A DNA stretch of 64,000 bases from UBA6136 sp044351045 (GCA_044351045.1 JBILGM010000003.1:55472-119471), one strand, 5' to 3'. Shown: positions 17,038 through 27,974, counted from the first letter of the stretch. Notes: generated by a model from the letters alone, not told the origin. Numbers and translations: made by a program.

Positions 17038-18882
17038 ATGACCGCAAAGACGGAACAGCAGGTACCCAGCGCTCCGCTGGGCTGGAGCTATATCAAGTCC
17101 GTGGTGCTGCAGCACAGAAGGGGGCTGGTTTTTGCCCAATGGATGGCTATCATGGCGGCCCTAGCCGCCGTCCCTGTCCCGTTGTTGTTGCCGATGTTAG
17201 TGGATGAAGTGTTACTGAATCATCCGCGGTTGGCCGTCGGGGTGATGAACGGTCTCCTGCCAGAGGCTTGGCAGGGCCCGGCAGGCTATATCCTGGCCTT
17301 ACTCCTGCTGACGATGCTGCTACGACTGTTGTCGGCGATGTTCAATGTCCTGCAGACGCGAGCCTTTAGCCTGATTTCCAAAGATATTGTTTTCCGCATC
17401 CGATCACATTTGATCGGGCGATTGGAGCGGATCTCGATGGCGGAATACGAGAGCCTCGGCAGCGGTGCCGTCGTGACGCATCTGGTCACTGACCTGGACA
17501 CGCTGGATGCCTTTATCGGCAACGCCGTGGCGCGGAGTCTGGTGGCGGTGCTAACGCTAATCGGGACTGCTGCGGTGCTGCTCTGGATGAACTGGCATCT
17601 TGCTCTATTTATCTTGCTGCTCAATCCTGTGGTGATTTTCTTCACCAAGGCAATGGGCAAGCAGGTCAAGGTGCTCAAGCGCCAGGAAAACAGTGCGATT
17701 GGTGTTTTCCAGACGGCACTGACCGAGACGCTGGACGCCATTCAACAGATTCGGGCCAGCAACCGGGAGCAGCATTATTTCGGTCGTCTGGTGGATGCCG
17801 CGCGCGGTGTCCGCGAGCACTCCGCCGCCTACACCTGGAAAAGTGACGCCGCCAGCCGGATGAGTTTTCTGGTGTTTCTGACCGGCTTTGACCTGTTTCG
17901 CGGATTGGCGCTGTTCATGGTGGTTTACTCGGACCTGACCATTGGCGAAATGATGGCGGTGTCGGGGTATCTATGGTTCATGATGGCGCCGGTACAGGAA
18001 ATCCTGGGCATGCAGTACGCCTATTACGGCGCCAACGCGGCACTCGATCGGCTTAACCACTTCTGCTCGCGCCAACTAGAGCCGGTCTATCCGCATCGAC
18101 ACAACCCCTTCCGTGGCAAGAAAACGGTGGGTATCCGGGTCGAAAACCTGCATTTCACCTACCCTCATGGCGGCGAGGTCTTGCAGGGGATCCATCTGGA
18201 TATTGCCCCCGGTGAAAAGATTGCCCTGGTAGGCGCCAGCGGGGGTGGCAAGTCGACGCTGGTTCAGGTGCTCATCGGCCTCTACCCGCCGACGCGTGGC
18301 ATGGTTTATTACGATGGGGTACCCATGGACCAGATCGGCATGGACGTCGTGCGGGAGCATGTCGTGACCGTCCTTCAGCATCCCGTGCTGTTCAACGATA
18401 CCGTCCGATCTAATCTGACACTCGGTCGAGATGCCCGGGACGACGATCTTTGGCGGGCGCTCGAGATTGCTCAGCTCCGTGACGTGATCGAGGAAGCTCC
18501 GGCGGGTCTTGATGCCGTAGTGGGGCGGTCCGGAGTGCGTCTGTCCGGCGGTCAGCGCCAAAGGCTGGCGATTGCTCGTATGGTGTTGGCCGACCCCAAA
18601 GTCGTGATCCTGGATGAAGCCACCTCTGCCGTCGACAATGTCACCGAAGCCAATCTCTACCGATCTCTGGATGATTATCTGGCCCACCGCACGACCCTGA
18701 TCGTAGCGCACAGGTTGAGCGCTATTACTCATGCGGATCGGATACTGGTTTTCGAAGAAGGGCTGATTGTTGAGGACGGCAATCACGAAACCCTGATGGC
18801 GCGGGAGGGGCTCTATTCCAGGCTCTATGGCGCGCCGGGCTCAAGGTCGCAAGCGACAGAGTCCCGCATGGAGCCTGCATGA
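17038..18882 (+). CDS. ABC exporter, fused permease and ATPase
   Basis: 614 residues: a six-helix exporter transmembrane domain (about 30-330) followed by an ATP-binding domain. Visible are Walker A GASGGGKST, Q-loop LQHPVLF, signature LSGGQRQR, Walker B VVILDEATSAVD and the switch His in IVAHRLS. It works as a dimer like MsbA or lipid/peptide exporters; substrate unknown. The stop overlaps the start of a PHP-domain gene by four bases. It differs from MsbA by an extended N-terminus. Confidence 0.9.
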   Translation: MTAKTEQQVPSAPLGWSYIKSVVLQHRRGLVFAQWMAIMAALAAVPVPLLLPMLVDEVLLNHPRLAVGVMNGLLPEAWQGPAGYILALLLLTMLLRLLSAMFNVLQTRAFSLISKDIVFRIRSHLIGRLERISMAEYESLGSGAVVTHLVTDLDTLDAFIGNAVARSLVAVLTLIGTAAVLLWMNWHLALFILLLNPVVIFFTKAMGKQVKVLKRQENSAIGVFQTALTETLDAIQQIRASNREQHYFGRLVDAARGVREHSAAYTWKSDAASRMSFLVFLTGFDLFRGLALFMVVYSDLTIGEMMAVSGYLWFMMAPVQEILGMQYAYYGANAALDRLNHFCSRQLEPVYPHRHNPFRGKKTVGIRVENLHFTYPHGGEVLQGIHLDIAPGEKIALVGASGGGKSTLVQVLIGLYPPTRGMVYYDGVPMDQIGMDVVREHVVTVLQHPVLFNDTVRSNLTLGRDARDDDLWRALEIAQLRDVIEEAPAGLDAVVGRSGVRLSGGQRQRLAIARMVLADPKVVILDEATSAVDNVTEANLYRSLDDYLAHRTTLIVAHRLSAITHADRILVFEEGLIVEDGNHETLMAREGLYSRLYGAPGSRSQATESRMEPA

Positions 18883-19751
18883 TCAACCAGAAGCCGGGGC
18901 CTATGACAGTCTACGATCTTCACGCTCACTCAACTGCGTCGGATGGCTTTTACTCGCCAACGGATTTGGTGCAGCGGGCGGCTACCGCCGGGGTTAAGGT
19001 ATTGAGTCTGACCGACCACGATACGACCGCAGGTTTGCCCGAGGCTGACCTTGCAGCGCAGATCGCCGGGATTCGGGTTATCCCGGGCGTGGAAGTCTCC
19101 GTGACCTGGGAGAAGAAAACCCTGCATGTGGTCGGTCTCAATATCGATGCTGACCATGCCCCCCTACAGGCCGGCCTGAGCCAGTTGCAGCGGCTCAGGA
19201 CCGATCGTGCGCTGGAAATGGGCGACCGACTGGAAAATGCGGGGATTTCTGGCATTTTCGACGAGGCCCAGGCCATGGTCGGTGGGGGCATGATTACGCG
19301 GACACACTTTGCCCATTGTCTCGCCCGGCGCGGATTGGCTTCCGATGTCAGAGATGTGTTTGGCCGCTACTTGACGGCAGGAAAGCCCGGCTACGTGTCG
19401 ACTCGTTGGGTCGATATTGTCGATGCGATCCAGTGGATACGGCATGCCGGCGGGGTTGCGGTGCTGGCCCATCCGCAACGCTACAAACTGACGGGCAGCT
19501 GGTTGCGTCGCTTGTTAGGCGAGTTCAAGGAAATGGGCGGCGAGGGTTTGGAGGTCCTGTCCGGTACGGCCTCACCCGGTGATGTGCAGTCCAGCGCTGC
19601 GTTGGCCTCGCGTTTTGGGTTACTGGCTTCGTGCGGCTCCGATTTTCATGGTCCCGATGAGGGTTGGCCCAAGCTGGGGCGTTTACCCGCCCTACCTGTT
19701 GGGCTGGAGCCCGTATGGAAGCGCTGGGAGCAAGAGGCTACGGGTGAATGA
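18879..19751 (+). CDS. PHP-domain phosphoesterase (RNase AM/YciV-like)
   Basis: 290 residues with the PHP metal-binding motifs: YDLHAHSTASDG (motif 1, HxH), SLTDHDTTAG (motif 2), PGVEVSV (motif 3), AHPQRY and the late SDFHG (motif 4). E. coli YciV (RNase AM) is a 5'-3' exonuclease acting on short oligonucleotides and rRNA 5' ends and hydrolyses 3',5'-bisphosphates; this protein has the same length and motif order. Met at 18903 is an alternative start. Central gene of an overlapping three-gene operon. Confidence 0.9.
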   Translation: MINQKPGPMTVYDLHAHSTASDGFYSPTDLVQRAATAGVKVLSLTDHDTTAGLPEADLAAQIAGIRVIPGVEVSVTWEKKTLHVVGLNIDADHAPLQAGLSQLQRLRTDRALEMGDRLENAGISGIFDEAQAMVGGGMITRTHFAHCLARRGLASDVRDVFGRYLTAGKPGYVSTRWVDIVDAIQWIRHAGGVAVLAHPQRYKLTGSWLRRLLGEFKEMGGEGLEVLSGTASPGDVQSSAALASRFGLLASCGSDFHGPDEGWPKLGRLPALPVGLEPVWKRWEQEATGE

Positions 19752-20320
19752 GTGAGGAGCGCTCTCGCTGCGCGTGGGCCGCGCGGTCCGAACTGGAGCG
19801 GCAATATCACGATACCGAGTGGGGCGTACCCCAGCATGACGATCAGCGGCTGTTCGAGTTTCTGCTGCTCGAGGGCGCGCAGGCCGGTCTGTCCTGGGTC
19901 ACGGTGCTCCGCAAGCGCGAGGCGTATCGGGCTGCGTTTGACGGCTTTGATCCGGTGCGAGTCGCGGCCTATGGGGCGGAAAAGATGGCTGACCTGATGC
20001 AAAACCCGGGTCTCATCCGGAATCGTCTGAAACTGACATCGTCCGTGAACAATGCACGGGCTTTCCTGGCCGTTCAGGAACAATTCGGCAGTTTTGATCA
20101 GTATCTTTGGCGTTTTGTCGAGGGCCGGCCCATCAGTAATGTCTGGCCTGGCCTTGCCGACCTTCCGCCCAGATCACCGATTTCTGACCGGCTCAGCAAT
20201 GATCTGAAACGACGCGGGTTCACCTTTGTGGGCCCGGTGATTTGCTACTCATACATGCAGGCCGTTGGTATGGTCAACGACCACATCGCCGGCTGTTTTC
20301 GTATCGATGAATCCGATTGA
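19748..20320 (+). CDS. tag: DNA-3-methyladenine glycosylase I
   Basis: Excises 3-methyladenine from alkylated DNA, starting base excision repair. 190 residues. Zinc-binding residues are the N-terminal Cys (RCAWA), His in YHDTEWGVP, and H/C in VNDHIAGCF; the catalytic-pocket Glu lies in LLLEGAQAGLSW. Start overlaps the PHP gene stop by four bases. Not obviously linked to the Ada response here; no ada or alkA nearby. Confidence 0.95.
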   Translation: MSEERSRCAWAARSELERQYHDTEWGVPQHDDQRLFEFLLLEGAQAGLSWVTVLRKREAYRAAFDGFDPVRVAAYGAEKMADLMQNPGLIRNRLKLTSSVNNARAFLAVQEQFGSFDQYLWRFVEGRPISNVWPGLADLPPRSPISDRLSNDLKRRGFTFVGPVICYSYMQAVGMVNDHIAGCFRIDESD

Positions 20321-20334
20321 TCTGACGCTAGCCC

Positions 20335-21183
20335 TCACATAACGAACTTGATGCCGATGATCATCAGGAGCGTCGCCAGTATGGGGCGCAGGACTTTTTC
20401 AGGAATCTTCGCGCTCAGATGGCTGCCGATGTAAATGCCCGGCAAGGAACCCATCAGCAGGCTACCCAGTAGCCCTAGGTCAACATTGCCCATGTGCATA
20501 TGGCCCAGTCCGGCAACCGCCGTGAGGGGAATCGCGTGCGCTAGGTCAGTGCCGACAATACGAACGGTGGCGAGGCGCGGATAGAGGAATAGAAGCGCAA
20601 TGGTGCCGAGCGCTCCTGCCCCCACCGAGGACAGCGTGACCAGCACTCCCAAGACCAGTCCGACCAACACGGTCAGCGGGCCCTGCCAGCGGCCAAAACG
20701 TTCCGTATGCGTGAGCCTTTCGATGGCTGTATCGTCCTGCTGCCGGCGAGAGATTAGGCGATTACGCACAAAAAGCGCCAGCGAAGTGAAAATCAGCGCC
20801 ACACCCAGACTGCTGGTGATCACCTTCGTGATTGTGTCGTCCTTGGTGAAGACATTTTCCATCAGGTAAATCACTAGCAGGGCGGCGGGGATGCTGCCCA
20901 GACAAAGCCGCCTCACGATTTTCCATTCCACTGAGCGATGCTTGCCATGATGCACGAATACGCCACCGGTCTTGGTGATCGCGGCAAACAAAAGGTCCGT
21001 TCCCACGGCCGCCTTGGGTGCGTAGCCAAAGATGAACACCAGTATGGGCGTCATCAAGGAGCCACCACCGACACCGGTCAAACCGACCAGGAAACCCACC
21101 AGCAGACCTGAAATGATCTGCGCCACATCAAATGTCATAAGGTCACTCATCAAAAACGGAGGGGCAGCGGATGGGGAAACCAT
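20335..21183 (-). CDS. TauE/SafE family permease (sulfite exporter-like)
   Basis: 282 residues with about eight membrane helices and the characteristic internal duplication: GLTGVGGGSLMTPILV near the N-terminus and TLSSVGAGALGTIALLF in the second half. The family moves organosulfur anions or sulfite across the inner membrane. Start could be 21183, or Met at 21150 or 21138; the last gives the shortest N-terminus before helix 1. A 9-bp inverted repeat lies about 50 bases upstream and may be an operator. Confidence 0.87.
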   Translation of the reverse strand: MVSPSAAPPFLMSDLMTFDVAQIISGLLVGFLVGLTGVGGGSLMTPILVFIFGYAPKAAVGTDLLFAAITKTGGVFVHHGKHRSVEWKIVRRLCLGSIPAALLVIYLMENVFTKDDTITKVITSSLGVALIFTSLALFVRNRLISRRQQDDTAIERLTHTERFGRWQGPLTVLVGLVLGVLVTLSSVGAGALGTIALLFLYPRLATVRIVGTDLAHAIPLTAVAGLGHMHMGNVDLGLLGSLLMGSLPGIYIGSHLSAKIPEKVLRPILATLLMIIGIKFVM

Positions 21184-21234
21184 TACGGAGATGGCTTACA
21201 TGTCGCGCCAAAACAGCCATCGTAACAATCATTG

Positions 21235-21257
21235 ATTTGATTCCCCAAGAATCAAAT
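21235..21257. promoter_or_regulatory. Perfect 9-bp inverted repeat, candidate operator
   Basis: ATTTGATTC, five bases, GAATCAAAT. AT-rich, no T-run on either side, so a protein-binding site is more likely than a terminator. It lies between the divergent TauE-type permease and a lipoprotein gene; no regulator is adjacent. Confidence 0.5.
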
Positions 21258-21438
21258 TGAATACCTATAGATCTAAAAGTTATAAACGCGGCTGGCTGTC
21301 ACGCATGACATTCGAGTCATGGTGGTTTCTTCAGCTGGAGGGTGGGTGGTAGTATCGATATCCGTGCGAAGTCATTGCGTTGATTTCATCAGTCAGTGAC
21401 TTGCTTCCAATCAAACACCAAAGACAGGTCAAGTTCAC

Positions 21439-21993
21439 ATGTCTCAGTCAGATGACTCAATGCGGGGTGTCTTTGCCAGGCCGCTGTTAATAGTCGCCTT
21501 TGGCGGCATCGCGGTTGCCTGTAGCCAAAACATGAACATGCAAAAACCGTCGGCAGCGATCGGCGAGGGGCAGGCCTGCTCTTCCCTTAAGAGCGTGCTG
21601 GCACAGGCAAGCACTGGTTTCAGTGCCCTTCGTGGAAGCGCCACCACCGATTACGATCATACCCGTTGGGATGCCCAACCGATCATCGCCGGGACTCAGT
21701 GTGACGTGATTGGCTGGGGTGGAGGGCGAACCAATTACGCCTGCGTCTGGAACAAGGGCAGCGAAGCATCTGCGCGTTCTGATTATCAGGACGGGCTGGG
21801 CATTGTCCAGCGTTGCCTTGGCTCGGAATGGACAGCATCCCATCCTGCCGGACAAACCGGAGAAGCCACGCTATTTTCTAAAGGGGGTGATCCCGCCAAG
21901 GTTGAGGTGCGCTATTTCAAGGAGCGTGACCCCTCCAGCAACTGGCAAACCAGTCTCACCATAGGGCCACCCGTTACGCGGGACGCGCGCTGA
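21439..21993 (+). CDS. Predicted lipoprotein, 184 aa
   Basis: Family not recognised. A hydrophobic N-terminal stretch ends in a lipobox (AVAC, Cys at residue 28), followed by an alpha/beta-looking domain with cysteines in EGQACSSL, GTQCDVIGWGGGRTNYACVW and VQRCLGSEW, which likely form disulfides in the periplasm. It stands alone before the thiC riboswitch, and is probably not part of the thiamine unit. No convincing ribosome binding site was seen before the ATG. Confidence 0.7.
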   Translation: MSQSDDSMRGVFARPLLIVAFGGIAVACSQNMNMQKPSAAIGEGQACSSLKSVLAQASTGFSALRGSATTDYDHTRWDAQPIIAGTQCDVIGWGGGRTNYACVWNKGSEASARSDYQDGLGIVQRCLGSEWTASHPAGQTGEATLFSKGGDPAKVEVRYFKERDPSSNWQTSLTIGPPVTRDAR

Positions 21994-22044
21994 ACCATCT
22001 GCCTTGCCAAACCTGCGGACATGCATTAGCTTAGCCGCCAACCT

Positions 22045-22141
22045 AGGGCTAGGGGTGCCCGGCGCGATGGAAGACCATCAGCTGTCGGGCTGAGACACAC
22101 CCTTCGAACCTGACCCGGTTAGCACCGGCGTAGGAAAGCCT
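22045..22141 (+). promoter_or_regulatory. TPP riboswitch (THI box)
   Basis: The conserved thi-box elements appear in order: AGGGGTGCCC (22051-22060), GGCTGAGAC, ACCCTTCGAACCTGA, then CCGGTTAGCACCGGCGTAGGAAA (22113-22136 region). TPP binding should repress the thiC gene whose ATG lies about 90 bases downstream. The spacing fits control by termination or by hiding the ribosome site. Confidence 0.93.
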
Positions 22142-22227
22142 GTTCAAGAGCCCGGATTGTTGCCGGCGCACTGTTCAGACACTCCTCCTGCGCTGAAATT
22201 GAAAGTCATTTCGCCGAGGAGCATGAG

Positions 22228-24102
<1,875 letters not shown>

Positions 24103-24222
24103 TTCGATTTTTTGGCAAGGCTGAAAGGCCCTGTCCTGCTGGATCCACCAGGCCGGCGGGTGCGCCCTTTTGCTTGGGGCCACGGGGCTTCGGATTGCAA
24201 TCGCCGAAACCGAGTGAAACCA

Positions 24223-24905
24223 ATGTCGACCCAGCTCATTTCGGGAGATGTCTTCAAGGAAGAATACGCCAAGCCGGGCGAGACTGCGGTAGCCGACATT
24301 CAGGCCCGCGTCGCCCGGGCACTGGCCTCGGTGGAGTCCTTCCCGCGTGTCTGGAAACCCCGATTTCGGGCGGTGATGGAACGCGGTTTCATTTCTGCCG
24401 GCCGCATCATGTCGGCGGCTGGCACCGACATCTATATCGCCCTGCGCGAATCCGCCAAAACCGTGCGTCGGGGTGGAGATGTCGGTTATGACTTCTCGCT
24501 CATTCGGCCCAATGGCACCCAGGTCAAGGGCACCGCCTCCAATGCGTCTGGCCCCATTTCCTTCATGCGGGTATTCGACTGCTCCTGCGAGACCGTCGAG
24601 TCGGCCGGCAGCCGGCGTGGCGCACAGATGAGCTTACTGCGCTGCGATCATCCGGATTTCAAAGACTTCATCCATGCCAAAGACCGCGCCGGGGAACTGA
24701 CTAACTTCAATATCTCCGCGGCCGTCACCGATGCATTACTGCGAGGTGTTTGTGGCGACAAATCCATGCGCCGAGGAGTTTCTGCCGGATTACGGTTGCT
24801 GCTGTCTGGGTTCGATCAACCTGACCGGCTGGTTGAGTCGCCGTTCGCCCGGCAGGCGGCGTTCGATTTTGACGGCCTTGCCAGACCTCCTCGGCAGCGC
24901 TTTAG
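24223..24905 (+). pseudogene. nrdJ: Class II (B12-dependent) ribonucleotide reductase, decayed
   Basis: Pieces of NrdJ in order but with gaps. The N-terminal part reads MSTQLISGDVFKEEYAK and GRIMSAAGT, then an in-frame deletion removes the region before DIYIALRESAKTVRRGGDVG. The middle is good (SYDFS-like, RRGAQMSLLRCDHPDF, NFNISAAVTDA). At about 24735 a large deletion joins, in another frame, to VFVATNPCAEEFLPDYGCC with the NPC active-site motif. A further one-base shift near 24830 restores ESPF..AAFDFDGL, after which homology ends. The full family protein is several hundred residues longer, so this is a dead gene. Confidence 0.85.
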
Positions 24906-24996
24906 CAGCACCCCTGCCTTGAGGGGTTGGTTGAAATTGGACATGGATTCAGCCGGTGCACCCGTCCGTCAGGGGCCCGGTGTCGCCGGAGGAGCC

Positions 24997-25242
24997 TCAG
25001 GCAAAATAGTTGCGGAGGGTCTTTTCGATCATGCCCCAAGGCATGATGAAGGGTTTCTTTGTTATGTGTATGGCAAGGGTGTTCTCCAGGATAAGGTAGC
25101 TACCCTCGATGCCATGTCCAGAGAAATGCCCGGTCTGGTCGTCGCCCTCGAAGTTGACGCCATTGTCGCGGGCGGCCACCCTGGCTTTCGCGATGACTTC
25201 ACCCGGCTCGCTGGTGAGTTTGACTTCGAATGCTTTAGTCAT
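24997..25242 (-). CDS. Conserved small protein, 81 aa
   Basis: Compact protein with alternating strands: KAFEVKLTSEPGEVIAKARVAARDNGVNFEGD, a GHFSGHGIEGSY turn, and a helical C-terminus ending TKKPFIMPWGMIEKTLRNYFA. It looks like one of the small conserved proteobacterial proteins of the polyhydroxyalkanoate-granule-associated type, though I am not certain of that link. It reads antisense to the end of the nrdJ relic and downstream of rpoH in the same direction, but rpoH has its own terminator between them. Confidence 0.72.
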   Translation of the reverse strand: MTKAFEVKLTSEPGEVIAKARVAARDNGVNFEGDDQTGHFSGHGIEGSYLILENTLAIHITKKPFIMPWGMIEKTLRNYFA

Positions 25243-25347
25243 GTGTCTGGATTCCCATTCCTTGATGCGAAAAAAGCGGCGAATCTTATACGAATTGCCA
25301 CTATGCGGTGAAATGCCCGGCGGTTTTTGTCTGAAGGATCGAGCATG

Positions 25348-25376
25348 AAAAAAGGCGGCACAGCGGCCACCTTTTT
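25348..25376 (-). terminator. Rho-independent terminator of rpoH
   Basis: On the minus strand AAAAAGGTGGC pairs with GCCGCCTTTTTT around a short loop and ends in six Ts. It begins about 20 bases after the rpoH stop. Confidence 0.82.
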
Positions 25377-25394
25377 CGCCAGGAATTTGCCGGT

Positions 25395-26249
25395 TTATGC
25401 GGCCATGGAAAGTTTGATCCGTTTCATGGCGGAACTTTCTAGTTGCCGGATCCGCTCGGCGGACACGTTGTAGCGCGCAGCCAGGTCATGCAGGGTCAGT
25501 TTTTCTTCACTCAGCCAACGGCTTTTGAGGATATCGCGGCTGCGGTCATCAAGGGTCTCCATGGCGCTAATCAAACGACTTTGTTCGCTCTCTTCCCAGT
25601 CGCTCTCCTCCAGCAGGTCTGCCGGGTCGGCGTTTGCCTGTTTCAGGTAATGAACCGGGGCGGAGAGATCCTTTTCACCATCTTCCGAATCATCGGAGGC
25701 GTCAAAGGCCATATCATGGCTGCTCAAGCGGCCTTCCATTTCATAGACCGTAGCGACATCCACGGCGAGTTCTTCGGCGATGCTATTCGCTTCCTCCGGG
25801 TTGAGCCAGCCCAAGCGGTTTTTGTACTTTCGCAGATTGAAGAACAACTTGCGCTGGGCCTTGGTGGTCGCCACCTTCACGATGCGCCAGTTCTGAATGA
25901 TGTATTCATGAATTTCGGCCTTGATCCAGTGCACGGCAAACGACACCAATCTAACCCCCACTTCGGGGTCAAAGCGCTTGACGGCCTTCATCAGACCGAT
26001 GTTTCCCTCCTGGATCAGGTCCGGTAGTGGCAGGCCATACCCCATGTAACCCCGCGCCACGTGGGCGACAAAGCGTAAGTTGGCCATGATCAGTTTGCGG
26101 GCGGCGTCGAGATCGCCGTCCTCCCGAAAACGCACGGCAAGTGCCCGCTCCTCCTCGGCTTCGAGACGTGGAAAACGGCTGATGCCGGCCATGTAGTCAT
26201 CGATGGAGCCCAGAGAAACGTTCAGCGGCAGGGTCAGTGCATTGGTCAT
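25395..26249 (-). CDS. rpoH: RNA polymerase sigma-32 (heat shock) factor
   Basis: 284 residues. Region 2 has LPLPDLIQEGNIGLMKAVKRFDP and the -10-contacting VRLVSFAVHWIKAEIHEYI; the diagnostic RpoH box QRKLFFNLRKYK follows; region 4 ends with YNVSAERIRQLESSAMKRIK, a helix-turn-helix for the -35. Directs transcription of chaperone and protease genes. A strong GGGGGA ribosome site precedes the ATG. The promoter region carries a perfect CIRCE element, so HrcA probably represses it. Downstream of ftsEX, as in enterics. Confidence 0.97.
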   Translation of the reverse strand: MTNALTLPLNVSLGSIDDYMAGISRFPRLEAEEERALAVRFREDGDLDAARKLIMANLRFVAHVARGYMGYGLPLPDLIQEGNIGLMKAVKRFDPEVGVRLVSFAVHWIKAEIHEYIIQNWRIVKVATTKAQRKLFFNLRKYKNRLGWLNPEEANSIAEELAVDVATVYEMEGRLSSHDMAFDASDDSEDGEKDLSAPVHYLKQANADPADLLEESDWEESEQSRLISAMETLDDRSRDILKSRWLSEEKLTLHDLAARYNVSAERIRQLESSAMKRIKLSMAA

Positions 26250-26284
26250 GTAAGTCCCCCTTAGTTTGGATTGGCCTAATTATG

Positions 26285-26311
26285 TTAGCACTCTAGGACT
26301 GTGAGTGCTAA
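26285..26311 (-). promoter_or_regulatory. CIRCE element (HrcA operator) before rpoH
   Basis: Perfect 9-bp inverted repeat TTAGCACTC / GAGTGCTAA with a 9-base spacer, exactly the CIRCE consensus bound by the heat-shock repressor HrcA. It sits between the ftsX stop and the rpoH start, 35 bases before the ATG. On the minus strand CATAAT (26284-26279), a near-consensus -10, follows directly, so bound repressor would block that promoter. Confidence 0.93.
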
Positions 26312-26321
26312 TGCGGGTTCC

Positions 26322-27311
26322 TTACTCGGAATCGATTTCGCGCAGAAAGTGTGCGACCACGATCCAGGCGCCGGTGATGCCCAGCAGAATGGCACTGCCA
26401 AAGAGAATGCCGCTATCGGTGAGACGCAGAAAAGAGAGCCGATAGGGGCTGTTGTAGAGTTCGGCCAATTGATTGGCGGGGGTTTGCACGGCCAGAATTA
26501 GGAGATTGGCCAAGCCCCATGCCAGGATTGCGCCGAGAAAGGCATACCAGAAGGCGGAATGAATGAAGGGGCGGCGGATGAAACGGTGGGTGGCGCCCAG
26601 GAGCTGAGCAACCGCGATTTCATCACGGCGATTCTGTAGCTCCAGGCGAATGGTATTGCCCACGGTAAACAGTACGCCGAAACCCAGTAGCAGACTGAAT
26701 GCTGTCACACAGCGTTGGGCAATCGCCAGCAAGGCTTGCAGTTTTTGCAGCCATTCACTGTCGAATTGAACCTTGTCGGCCTCGCTCAGGGTTTTCAGTT
26801 CGACCAGTAGCCGGGAAACTGAGTCGGCGTCGGTCACCCGGGGCCTGAGCAGAATGACCGCCGGGAGTGGATTATTGTTCAGCGCCGCCAGCGCGTCGCC
26901 GAAACCGCTATATGCGGCCAGTTCTCTTAATCCGTCTTCCTTGGTGATCAGGGTGGCGTCGAACAGCGCAGGATTCTGTTTGAGTTTGTTGGCCAGCCTC
27001 AGTGCGACTTCATTGCTCAGCTCCGGCTTAAGAAACAGGGATATCTGGCTGGTGGTCTCCAATGCCTCGACCGGTTGGCGCGCATTCTGAATAAAGGCAT
27101 TGAAGCTGGCAGGAAGAGCCAGAGCGATGGCCACGACCAGTATGGTCAGGCTGCTGGCGATAGGTGTTTCCCAGATACGGGCAAAGCTACCTTTGAGCGA
27201 ATCCATTTGCAGGGCCAGATAGGCCTTGATCCGGTCAATAGCCGCAGTTTCGGAGTGCAGAGGCTGGCGGAAGATGCCGCGTCTTGAGCCTGTTTTGCGC
27301 ATGAGAGCCAT
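26322..27311 (-). CDS. ftsX: Cell division protein FtsX
   Basis: 329 residues. Four membrane helices with a large periplasmic loop after helix 1 (about 70-190), as in FtsX. With FtsE it forms an ABC-type complex that activates septal peptidoglycan amidases via EnvC rather than moving a solute. An N-terminal basic cytoplasmic extension precedes helix 1 near residue 52. Lies three bases after ftsE; the rpoH promoter follows the stop. Confidence 0.94.
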   Translation of the reverse strand: MALMRKTGSRRGIFRQPLHSETAAIDRIKAYLALQMDSLKGSFARIWETPIASSLTILVVAIALALPASFNAFIQNARQPVEALETTSQISLFLKPELSNEVALRLANKLKQNPALFDATLITKEDGLRELAAYSGFGDALAALNNNPLPAVILLRPRVTDADSVSRLLVELKTLSEADKVQFDSEWLQKLQALLAIAQRCVTAFSLLLGFGVLFTVGNTIRLELQNRRDEIAVAQLLGATHRFIRRPFIHSAFWYAFLGAILAWGLANLLILAVQTPANQLAELYNSPYRLSFLRLTDSGILFGSAILLGITGAWIVVAHFLREIDSE

Positions 27312-27314
27312 GGT

Positions 27315-27974
27315 TCAGCACTCCTCGATCAATTTGCCATGTTCCAGACGCAAGGTGCGGCGGCTGAAGCGGCGAACGAGGTGCAGATCATGGCTGGCAA
27401 TCAACACCGTCACTCCGACATCATTGAAGTCACGGAACATCCGCATGATCTCCTCGGCTAGCTCAGGATCCAGATTGCCGGTGGGTTCATCGGCCAGGAT
27501 GACGGGAGGTTTATGCACAATAGCCCTGGCAATGCCGACGCGTTGTTGCTCGCCTCCGGACAGTGCCAGTGGCAGTCGTTTTTCCTTCTTGAGGAGGCCG
27601 ACCTTGTCGAGTGCCGCCCTGACCCGGCGCCCGACCTCGTGTGGGTTGTGGCCGGTAATCAGGAGCGGCAACGCCACGTTGTCGAAAACGCTGCGATCAT
27701 TCAGGAGCCGGTAGTCCTGGAAAATCAGCCCCAGCTTGCGCCGCAGAAAAGGAATGTGACTTGTGGGGAGGTCCTGAACCGTCACGCCGTCGAGGGTGAT
27801 TTCACCGCGACTGGGTCTCTCCATGGCAGGGATTAACCGCAGCAGGGTACTTTTGCCGGCGCCCGAATGGCCGGTGAGGAACGTCAATTCTCCCCGCTCG
27901 ATGCGAAAACTCACGTCCGAGAGCGCCTCACCGCTTTCCGGGTAACGTTTTGTGATGTGCTTGAATTCGATCAT
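27315..27974 (-). CDS. ftsE: Cell division ATP-binding protein FtsE
   Basis: 219 residues, a complete ABC ATPase: Walker A GHSGAGKST, signature LSGGEQQR, Walker B VILADEPTGNLDP, and switch His in IASHD. It opens with MIEFKHITKRYPESGEALSDVSF as in other FtsE proteins. Cytoplasmic partner of FtsX. First gene of ftsE-ftsX, read into rpoH from its own promoter. Confidence 0.96.
   Translation of the reverse strand: MIEFKHITKRYPESGEALSDVSFRIERGELTFLTGHSGAGKSTLLRLIPAMERPSRGEITLDGVTVQDLPTSHIPFLRRKLGLIFQDYRLLNDRSVFDNVALPLLITGHNPHEVGRRVRAALDKVGLLKKEKRLPLALSGGEQQRVGIARAIVHKPPVILADEPTGNLDPELAEEIMRMFRDFNDVGVTVLIASHDLHLVRRFSRRTLRLEHGKLIEEC

Noticed and set aside
24112..24222. Cobalamin riboswitch before the nrdJ relic
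   Set aside because: No B12-box core or matching stems were seen in the short leader.
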